Below are positions 1 through 5,111 of a stretch of 5,159 bases of DNA, one piece after another. Numbering within the stretch: position 1 is the stretch's first letter; each line of letters starts with the position of its first letter. A program made the translations under genes and the position numbers. The notes beneath the pieces are model-generated. The model was not told where the DNA came from. It was given only the letters and a program-made list of their open reading frames with translations, and made no database searches. This DNA comes from Nitrospira sp. UBA6909 (GTDB lineage: Bacteria > Nitrospirota > Nitrospiria > Nitrospirales > Nitrospiraceae), in NCBI GenBank assembly GCA_002451055.1, contig DKBD01000073.1, positions 13,259 to 18,417 on the forward strand. Reading direction: 5' to 3'.

Positions 1-52
1 AAAACCGTTATTTTTGTTGCCACTTAACCTTTCACTCGGAGTGTAGGCAGTA

Positions 53-676
53 ATGAGCACGTACCGTGTGCTTCCAGGACCAGAACATTTTCTGCCCCCA
101 GCCGCCGCCAGCATGGGTATTCGATTGCCGAACCCAGGCGAGGCTCATATCAACGGCGCCATCGTATCCGAAGATCAGGCTTACGAGGAAGCCGCGCGGC
201 AATTCTTAATGGCTAAGGTACCGACGATTTTCCCTGGACCGTTGGTGCTGTGGGCATGGAACGAAAAGGCCGCCAAAAAAGCGACGGCCATCCGGCATCT
301 TTTCAACACGATGAAGGAATGCGCCCAACCCGGCCAAAAGCCGATGTTGATTCCCATGCCGGATTATCGACCGAAGTACCCCAAGATCAACCCCGAAGTC
401 GAGATCAACCCCAACCACCCGAATTTGACGATCTGGCATAACAAGATCGATTGCTGCATGTTCATCGGCGTGCATTGCCATCAGGCCAATCTGTCGCTGA
501 AAATCATCCGCGGCGGCACATCCTGCTACACCGTCGCGATGTGCGCCCAAGCCGGCCATGAAGATGCGATGTTGTCGTTCCGTGATGCGTCGGTTGAGAA
601 GATCATGAAATTGGCCGAAACGATCAAGCGGCTCAAGGGAACAGTGGAGCTGCGGTCAAACTCCGCCAAAGGCTAA
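53..676 (+). CDS. Fifth (epsilon-type) subunit of 2-oxoacid:ferredoxin oxidoreductase, CdhB/ACDS-epsilon-like
   Basis: A 207-residue protein, first gene of the ferredoxin oxidoreductase operon, ending 41 bases before the alpha subunit. I read it as a relative of the CO dehydrogenase beta / acetyl-CoA synthase epsilon family, a Rossmann-like accessory subunit. The support is the layout: a helix leading into AKVPTIFPGPLVL (residues 54-66), the place of the 'AKRPLLMVG' strand of that family, then DCCMFIGVHCHQANLSLK (133-150) matching its 'DLAVVIGVKNYYAS' strand, and a closing SFRDASVEKIMKLAETIKRL helix (175-194). Related proteins near such operons are often annotated 'carbon monoxide dehydrogenase beta subunit family'. 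Six cysteines (90, 134, 135, 142, 158, 164) form no standard ferredoxin motif. No signal peptide or membrane segment is visible, so it should be cytosolic. The start is preceded by a weak GGAG (38-41) and AGG (45-47). By position it is the probable fifth subunit (porE-like) of the five-subunit enzymes known from Hydrogenobacter. Its exact role is unknown: structural, redox, or specificity. Confidence 0.75.
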   Translation: MSTYRVLPGPEHFLPPAAASMGIRLPNPGEAHINGAIVSEDQAYEEAARQFLMAKVPTIFPGPLVLWAWNEKAAKKATAIRHLFNTMKECAQPGQKPMLIPMPDYRPKYPKINPEVEINPNHPNLTIWHNKIDCCMFIGVHCHQANLSLKIIRGGTSCYTVAMCAQAGHEDAMLSFRDASVEKIMKLAETIKRLKGTVELRSNSAKG

Positions 677-717
677 GCACCGCCGGAATCCCGTGCCCGT
701 GAAAGGAGGCTGGACCC

Positions 718-1932
718 ATGGCAGAAACAAAGTCCGTTATCGGAACACAAAATAAGAAGGGGCAGACGTTTACCGATCCTTGGAAATTAATGAATGAAGC
801 GCCGCGGACTCCGTCATTCTTTACAGGATCCGAGGTCATCAAAGAAGCCATTCGTCGCGCCAGTTGCGACGTCATGATCGCCTATCCGATCACTCCGCAG
901 TCGGAAGCGGCCGCCTTGATCGGCGAGCTGTTCGCTGAGGGCTACATCGGCGACTATTTCCGGGGCGAGAGCGAATTCGCCGTCATGTCCCAGTGCGCAG
1001 GGGCCTCATTCGGCGGCGCGCGAGTCTTCACGACGACGGCCGGTCCAGGTACCATGCGCGCGATGGAGAATTTCCCGATGTGGGCTGGCTCGCGATTGCC
1101 GATCCAGATGATCGTGACCTGCCGGGGGGTCAATTCACCGCTGTCGATTCAACCAGACACGCTGGAGATTTCGTATCTCTTGAACACCGGCATGCTGGTT
1201 TGGCATGCGGAAACGGCCCAGGACTTCTTCGACTGGATTCTCAAGGGCTACATGGTATCGGAAGAACCGGACGTGCATCTGCCTCTCGCGCTCTGCTGCG
1301 ACGGTTTCTTCGTCACCCATACCAAGGACGTCGTGCAGCTAACACCCCCCGAAATGTGCCTGCCGCCGTACGATCCGTACCGATCGCCGGTCCCCTGCAT
1401 GGACATGGAATGTCCGCCGGTCCGCATGATGCGCGATCCGTTCGTCATGAAGAGCAACTACATCAGCTATGCCACCCACGCAAGCTGGCAGCAAGAAATC
1501 TGGGCGGCCGTCGAACGCTCCCGCAAACATTCGATCCACTGGCTGAACGGCCTGATCGATACAGAGAACACCGATGCGGATATCGTCATCGTAGCTTCCG
1601 GCACTGCCGTCTCACAGGGCCGTGAAGCGATCCGTCTGCTGGAAGACGAGGGTGTGCGTTGTGGTCTGGTAAAAGTGAAGACCCTCCGTCCTTGGCCGGA
1701 AGAAGAAATCCGCGAGGCGACAAAAAACGCGAAGCACATCTTTGTGCCAGAATTTAACGTCACCGGCTGGCTGGCAAAAGAGATTAAGGCAACGATTCCC
1801 AATCATGAACGGGTACATGCTGGGCCCCATGTCTGCGGAGGCATGACGATGCCGCCGGAAATTATCGTCAACGAGATCAAGACGGCGTTGGGCATGAAGA
1901 AATCATTTGTCATGGCGGGGCGCGGGAGCTGA
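718..1932 (+). CDS. porA: Pyruvate (2-oxoacid):ferredoxin oxidoreductase, alpha subunit
   Basis: A 404-residue alpha subunit of a 2-oxoacid:ferredoxin oxidoreductase. The N-terminal pyrimidine-binding domain has the family signature YPITPQSE (residues 56-63), a GESE glutamate region (83-86) and the glycine-rich ARVFTTTAGPG stretch (101-111) that follows the conserved SQCAGASFGG segment. The C-terminal part (about 285-390) is the transketolase-C-like domain II, with DIVIVASGTAVSQGREAIRLL and a VKVKTLRPWP motif. With the beta subunit it binds thiamine pyrophosphate and the 2-oxoacid. Length fits stand-alone alpha subunits of multi-subunit enzymes. A strong AAGGAGG at 703-709, 8 bases before the ATG, fixes the start. 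The substrate (pyruvate or 2-oxoglutarate) cannot be decided by eye. The por symbol is chosen on overall resemblance and context, and kor/for is the alternative. Confidence 0.9.
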   Translation: MAETKSVIGTQNKKGQTFTDPWKLMNEAPRTPSFFTGSEVIKEAIRRASCDVMIAYPITPQSEAAALIGELFAEGYIGDYFRGESEFAVMSQCAGASFGGARVFTTTAGPGTMRAMENFPMWAGSRLPIQMIVTCRGVNSPLSIQPDTLEISYLLNTGMLVWHAETAQDFFDWILKGYMVSEEPDVHLPLALCCDGFFVTHTKDVVQLTPPEMCLPPYDPYRSPVPCMDMECPPVRMMRDPFVMKSNYISYATHASWQQEIWAAVERSRKHSIHWLNGLIDTENTDADIVIVASGTAVSQGREAIRLLEDEGVRCGLVKVKTLRPWPEEEIREATKNAKHIFVPEFNVTGWLAKEIKATIPNHERVHAGPHVCGGMTMPPEIIVNEIKTALGMKKSFVMAGRGS

Positions 1933-1939
1933 CTAGATC

Positions 1940-2021
1940 AAGGTTCAGGTTAAGGCTGAGGGTAAGGGAAGAAACGAACTGACGTTCGATTCGTCTCAAC
2001 CTCAACTTGACCCTTAACCTT
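1940..2021. repeat. Long imperfect inverted repeat between alpha and beta genes
   Basis: The 111-base gap between the alpha and beta genes is almost filled by one imperfect palindrome. The left arm (1940-1966), rich in AAGGTT/GAGG units, pairs with the right arm (1995-2021), rich in CTCAAC/CCTTAACC units. About 19 of 27 positions are Watson-Crick and several others are G-T wobbles. The tip is a tight hairpin: CGAAC (1975-1979), loop TGAC, GTTCG (1984-1988), extended by GAA/TTC across an A-A mismatch. No T-run follows, so it does not look like a simple terminator. It could be a dispersed intergenic repeat of this genome, or an mRNA processing or stabilising hairpin setting different alpha and beta levels. 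Confidence 0.65.
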
Positions 2022-2043
2022 CTGACAAGAAACAGGAGGCCAC

Positions 2044-2946
2044 ATGAGCAAAGAACGCATTCAAATTTCTGAAGACTTGTACGACATTATGCCGTCGGAC
2101 TACCAAGATCTCGTGAAGAGCGCTACCTACGGCAAGGAAGACCGGGGCTGGAAAGATATCGGCACCTCGAAGGAACTGATCGAACAACACTCACTTTGCG
2201 CCGGCTGTCCGGAGTCGATGGCGTTCCGGTACATCCTGGCCTCATTGCCGAATCCCGAAGACACGGTGATGGTCGGTTCGACAGGCTGTACCAGTCTCGT
2301 GTTCCCGATGGTAGCCGTCCACAACATTCACTCGCTCTTCGGCAACCAAAACGCAGTCGCGTCAGGCCTGAAGCGGGCGTTGAGCGTCCGGTTTCCCGAC
2401 CGCGTCAAGGATGTCGTCGTACTGGCCGGCGACGGAGCGACCGTCGACATCGGCCTGGACATGACTCTGCAAGCCTGGTTTCGTCAGGAAAAGTTTACGA
2501 CCATCTGCTTCGACAACGAGCTCTATGCCAATACCGGAGGCCAGGAAAGCGGATTGATGCAAAAGGGGTTTGTCGCCAAAATGGCGCCGGTCGGCAAACT
2601 GTTCGACAAAGTCCGGTTGCCCGAGATCGCGCGCGAATCCGGCTGCCATTACGTGGTCAATTGTACGGTCAGCAAGCCGTCGCTGGTCGAAAAAGTCATC
2701 CGCAACGCAGTGCATGTGGCCCGCGAGATCGGCCCGACTTACTTGCAGCTCTACACGCCCTGCATCCTTGAAATCGGCAAAAACAGCATGGAAGGCCTCC
2801 AAGAGATGCGCGATTCGGAGAAGCCAACCGAACGATTCGCCTACAAGGAATTCGTCAGTGAGCCGGCCAAGCAATTGCTCGCCGAGCTGGCGGCGAAGGA
2901 TAAGGAACGGAAAGCGGCCGCGAAGCAACTGGCAGGAAAGGCATAG
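2044..2946 (+). CDS. porB: Pyruvate (2-oxoacid):ferredoxin oxidoreductase, beta subunit (TPP and [4Fe-4S])
   Basis: A 300-residue beta subunit, the catalytic TPP-binding chain. The pyrophosphate/Mg-binding motif is visible as GDGATVDIG (residues 129-137) followed by FDNELYANTGGQES (156-169). The four cysteines expected to hold the proximal [4Fe-4S] cluster are present: C52 and C55 (LCAGCPES), C82 (STGCTS) and C240 (YTPC), with spacing matching the characterised Desulfovibrio africanus enzyme pattern. The tail from about 280 is a lysine/alanine-rich helix. The chain takes electrons from the hydroxyethyl-TPP intermediate and passes them towards the delta subunit. A perfect AGGAGG at 2034-2039 precedes the ATG by 4 bases. 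It is separated from the alpha gene by an inverted repeat and followed 25 bases later by the gamma gene. All key residues that I looked for are present. Confidence 0.92.
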   Translation: MSKERIQISEDLYDIMPSDYQDLVKSATYGKEDRGWKDIGTSKELIEQHSLCAGCPESMAFRYILASLPNPEDTVMVGSTGCTSLVFPMVAVHNIHSLFGNQNAVASGLKRALSVRFPDRVKDVVVLAGDGATVDIGLDMTLQAWFRQEKFTTICFDNELYANTGGQESGLMQKGFVAKMAPVGKLFDKVRLPEIARESGCHYVVNCTVSKPSLVEKVIRNAVHVAREIGPTYLQLYTPCILEIGKNSMEGLQEMRDSEKPTERFAYKEFVSEPAKQLLAELAAKDKERKAAAKQLAGKA

Positions 2947-2971
2947 TCCTGATCAACTTACGAGGGCAGCA

Positions 2972-3679
2972 ATGATTAAGAAACGACTCAATATTCGAAT
3001 GTCCGGCCTTGGAGGCCAGGGGGCCGTCACGGCGGCGCACGTCATGGCTATGGCCGCCAATCGGGACGGCAAATTTTCCATTTCAAATCCATTCTTTGGT
3101 GCGGAAAAACGCATGGCGCCGGCCGAGAGCTATTGCCGCATTGGCATTGAACGGATCTACGACCGTGGTGAACTGGTGTTCCCCGACGTGATTGAAGTGT
3201 TTCACCCCCAGGTCATCACCATGGGCAAGAGCTATACCATGCCGTTTTACTCTGGAATCAAGGAAGGCGGCGTCGTCATCATCAATTCTGACATACCGTT
3301 ACTCTCCGAAGAAGACATTGAACGCCTCAGGGATCTGAACGTGGCGCTCTTCTACATTCCGGGAACCCAAATTGCGATTGAAATCGCAGGCACCGAATTG
3401 TCCACGAACATGACCATGATCGGTTCGGTGGCCGGTATCACCAAGTGTGTCTCGATGGAAGCCCTGGACGGCGCGCTCCAAGAGCGCTTCGGCAAGAAGT
3501 TCGTCGCCTCTGGCGGAACCGCCTCGCTGGACGAAGCGATCAAGAAGAAGTTCGCCAAGAAGGAAATGCTGCTGCAGAAGAACCTGGCAACCGTGAAACG
3601 GGCTTACGAAATTGCCAGCGAATGGGCTGAGAAGAACAAGATCGAGTTGCAAGTCGGCAATCCAGCCGTCGCGGCATAA
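2972..3679 (+). CDS. porG: Pyruvate (2-oxoacid):ferredoxin oxidoreductase, gamma subunit
   Basis: A 235-residue gamma subunit, the domain of this enzyme family that contributes to CoA binding and subunit contacts. It opens with the typical RMSGLGGQGAVTAA (residues 9-22), followed by NPFFGAEKRMAPAES (39-53), the counterpart of the 'YGAExRGGPS' motif, here with MAP in place of the usual glycines. The core ends near residue 185. The last 50 residues are a charged, lysine-rich helical extension. The open frame runs far upstream (to 2570), but that part overlaps the beta gene in another frame and is not meaningful. The ATG at 2972 has GAGGG at 2962-2966 and gives the expected N-terminus. An internal ATG at 2999 would remove nine residues and lacks a comparable site. 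It lies 25 bases after the beta gene and 18 before the delta gene, so is translated as part of the operon. Confidence 0.9.
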   Translation: MIKKRLNIRMSGLGGQGAVTAAHVMAMAANRDGKFSISNPFFGAEKRMAPAESYCRIGIERIYDRGELVFPDVIEVFHPQVITMGKSYTMPFYSGIKEGGVVIINSDIPLLSEEDIERLRDLNVALFYIPGTQIAIEIAGTELSTNMTMIGSVAGITKCVSMEALDGALQERFGKKFVASGGTASLDEAIKKKFAKKEMLLQKNLATVKRAYEIASEWAEKNKIELQVGNPAVAA

Positions 3680-3697
3680 GAGAAGGAAGCACGTTGC

Positions 3698-3976
3698 ATG
3701 TATAACGTAGCCCAAGTCATCGATGAGAAATGTACGGCCAAGAAAGGCTGCCGGCTCTGCATCATGTATTGCCCGGAAGCCAACTGCTTGGACTTGAACG
3801 TGACCAAGATGGTAGCCGAAGTGGTCATCGACCGCTGCAAAGGCTGCGAGCTCTGCGTGGTGGTCTGTGATGCAGCCAAACACAACGCCATCGTTATGCA
3901 GGCGGTGAGCGCCAGCGGCCAGTTGATCTCGAAAAAAGGGGAGTCTGCCGCCTTGGGGCAAGCCTACCAAGGCTGA
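3698..3976 (+). CDS. porD: Pyruvate (2-oxoacid):ferredoxin oxidoreductase, delta subunit (2x[4Fe-4S] ferredoxin-like)
   Basis: A 92-residue ferredoxin-like subunit carrying two [4Fe-4S] clusters, expected to relay electrons from the beta-subunit cluster to external ferredoxin. The second cysteine set is canonical: C47-x2-C50-x2-C53-x3-C57. The first is stretched: C12-x5-C18-x2-C21-x3-C25-P, with three extra residues between its first and second cysteines, plus an additional C30. The last 25 residues (from about 68) are a glycine/serine-containing tail without motifs. AAGGAAG at 3683-3689 lies 8 bases before the ATG. This is the last gene of the operon, with a terminator 21 bases after its stop. 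A free ferredoxin is an alternative reading, but the position directly after the gamma gene favours a subunit. Confidence 0.88.
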   Translation: MYNVAQVIDEKCTAKKGCRLCIMYCPEANCLDLNVTKMVAEVVIDRCKGCELCVVVCDAAKHNAIVMQAVSASGQLISKKGESAALGQAYQG

Positions 3977-3997
3977 GCAATTCTGTTTTGATCAAAG

Positions 3998-4029
3998 AAC
4001 CCCATGGCGTCAACGCTGTGGGGTTTTTT
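3998..4029 (+). terminator. Rho-independent terminator of the oxidoreductase operon
   Basis: A 12-pair stem, AACCCCATGGCG (3998-4009) against CGCTGTGGGGTT (4014-4025), closes on a TCAA loop. It contains two G-T wobbles. The descending arm runs into a six-T tract (4024-4029). It starts 21 bases after the delta gene stop and should end the five-gene transcript. Confidence 0.92.
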
Positions 4030-4052
4030 GTTGCTACCGGATGGAGGGGCCG

Positions 4053-4322
4053 ATGGAGAACGAGGACAACGTCCTGGACGAGATGCTCAGAGAAATTGCG
4101 GCCTTGTTAAGCGAATATCCAAGGGCCATTGAGCATCGAGCCGCCGTCATCCAGACCACAGGAAAAGATCCTGAGCTGGCGGAAAAACTGATGAAAGCCG
4201 CCGACACGATGCGCGACAGCGGCAACCTGTATCTGACCTGGGCCAAGCACTACGCCGCCCTGGCCGCCGGCAATACCGACGCCTTATCGGACGAGGACGA
4301 AACCGAGGATTTTGACGTCTAG
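4053..4322 (+). CDS. Small acidic helical protein, function unknown
   Basis: An 89-residue protein that I do not recognise. It is strongly acidic at both ends (MENEDNVLDE and DALSDEDETEDFDV) and appears almost wholly alpha-helical between: two or three amphipathic helices, roughly residues 6-20, 23-35 and 40-72, with a YLTWAKHYAALAAG segment (58-71). It has no cysteine, no signal peptide, no convincing membrane span and no catalytic motif. A start at ATG 4041 would add four residues, but GGAGGGG (4043-4049) lies just upstream of ATG 4053 and overlaps that earlier start, so 4053 is preferred. It begins only 24 bases after the terminator U-tract, leaving little room for its own promoter. It may depend on terminator read-through or on a promoter within the delta gene end. 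Codon use resembles the operon genes, supporting a real gene. Confidence 0.7.
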   Translation: MENEDNVLDEMLREIAALLSEYPRAIEHRAAVIQTTGKDPELAEKLMKAADTMRDSGNLYLTWAKHYAALAAGNTDALSDEDETEDFDV

Positions 4323-4482
4323 TCGGCGCCTACCGCATTGCTCTTTTCACCTACCCTGTTCTTATCCCATAACCCCTAAGCCTACAGAATGTCCTGCCTT
4401 GAACCGGTCGAAAGGCTGACCACGAACGTATTTCATGAAGGTCACGCCATCACAAAACGCTAGCCAACAGCCTCATAGTTTG

Positions 4483-4491
4483 TGCTACAAT
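4483..4491 (+). promoter_or_regulatory. Extended -10 promoter for the split tRNA-Asn gene
   Basis: TGCTACAAT matches the extended -10 form TGnTATAAT with one mismatch. No good -35 box is visible at 16-18 bases upstream. Transcription would start near 4498, about 19 bases before the mature tRNA 5' end at 4517, a sensible leader for RNase P processing. The ATG at 4490 overlaps this box, so would not be in the transcript. Confidence 0.6.
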
Positions 4492-4551
4492 GACCTCCGC
4501 TCAAACTGAAAACCGTTCCCCGGTAGCTCAGTTGGTAGAGCAGCCGGCTGT

Positions 4552-5111
4552 AAAAGCGAGGGACTCGGTGGCTGAGCGACGTTCATACACGGATCGTCGC
4601 GAGTATCTGATTGATGCCGTGCGTAAACGGCGAAAGGCCGTGCGGCAGAAAGCGCTAGCCTACAAAGGTGGGCGCTGTCAGAAATGCGGCTACGATCGAT
4701 GTATGGAGGCATTGGAGTTTCATCATCTAACTTCCTCTCGTAAGGATTTTGGGATCTCCAGCAAAGGCTACACACGGAGCTGGACGAAAATCCGAGAAGA
4801 ACTAGATAAATGCATGCTCCTCTGCGCAAACTGCCACCGCGAAATCCACTCAGAAATGCAGCCTCCACGGGAAACTGTGGTTGAAACATCGGGTGAATTC
4901 AGGGAAGCCGTCCCCGCACGCGCGGGACGGGAATCCTGAGCGAAGCCTGCAGAACGGTCCATCACCACGATGGTGTATGCAGGAACGTGCAGAGACTAGA
5001 GGCTGAGGAACCGATCCAATAACGCCTCATCAGCGCCCGACACCCTCCCCTGTCTGATCGACAGGCGGGTGAAGAGATAGTCCAAGCCCAGTCGAAAGAT
5101 TGGGGGTCTTG
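4552..5111 (+). ncRNA. Group I self-splicing intron in the tRNA-Asn anticodon loop
   Basis: A 560-nt intron whose core can be folded by eye. P1: exon 4545-4551 with guide GTGGCTG (4568-4574), giving a U-G pair at the splice site, topped by CGAG/CTCG (4557-4560/4564-4567). P2: CCACGG-GAAA-CTGTGG (4865-4880). P3: TCGGGTG (4889-4895) with CGCCCGA (5034-5040). P4: TTCAGG (4898-4903) with CCTGAG (4935-4940). P5: CCGTCCC/GGGACGG (4908-4914/4924-4930). P6: CCTGCA/TGCAGG (4946-4951/4978-4983) with inner CACCA/TGGTG. P7: GACTA (4994-4998) with TAGTC (5078-5082) inside the conserved GTGCAGAGACTA and GATAGTCC elements. P7.1: GAGGC/GCCTC (4999-5003/5024-5028). P8: CACCC/GGGTG (5041-5045/5067-5071). P9: CCCAGTC-GAAA-GATTGGG (5087-5104). 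P9.0: AAG/CTT (5084-5086/5108-5110). The terminal G is 5111. The core resembles the small tRNA introns of Azoarcus and cyanobacteria (IC3 type), apart from P7.1. It encodes a homing endonuclease and is probably mobile. Confidence 0.93.
4568..4939 (+). CDS. Intron-encoded HNH homing endonuclease
   Basis: A predicted 123-residue HNH endonuclease inside the intron. A basic N-terminus (RRSYTDRREY, VRKRRKAVRQKA) leads to the zinc-supported HNH fold. In numbering from the GTG start: C37-x2-C40 (GRCQKCGY), LEFHH with H52/H53, then LLCANCHREIH with C86, C89, H90 and H94. This architecture is typical of small HNH enzymes of mobile introns. It would nick or cut an intron-free tRNA-Asn allele so that repair copies the intron. 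The frame is open back to ATG 4490, but that ATG lies in the promoter and would translate the tRNA exon. GTG 4568 has GAGGG (4558-4562) five bases upstream and is preferred, with GTG 4619 as an alternative. Codons 100-123 are also P2, P3, P4 and P5 of the ribozyme, and the TGA lies in P4, so the C-terminal tail after the HNH motif is constrained by RNA structure. Activity is untested; all motif residues are intact. Confidence 0.85.
   Translation: MAERRSYTDRREYLIDAVRKRRKAVRQKALAYKGGRCQKCGYDRCMEALEFHHLTSSRKDFGISSKGYTRSWTKIREELDKCMLLCANCHREIHSEMQPPRETVVETSGEFREAVPARAGRES

Noticed and set aside
993..1625. 210-residue plus-strand ORF inside the alpha gene
   Set aside because: Arginine-rich out-of-frame shadow of a well-supported gene, with no recognisable motif. 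The 2196-2771 plus-strand and 2362-2928 minus-strand ORFs are rejected for the same reason.
2570..2971. N-terminal extension of the gamma subunit frame into the beta gene
   Set aside because: The 134 extra residues are a low-complexity shadow of the beta gene in another frame. The family N-terminus begins at ATG 2972, which has its own ribosome binding site.
3299..3970. 223-residue minus-strand ORF opposite the gamma and delta genes
   Set aside because: Antisense shadow caused by GC-rich codon bias; the plus-strand genes have clear family motifs and ribosome binding sites.
4490..4567. ATG 4490 as the start of the HNH endonuclease (149 residues)
   Set aside because: It would translate the tRNA exon, overlaps the -10 box upstream of the likely transcription start, and has no ribosome binding site. 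GTG 4568 inside the intron is better supported.
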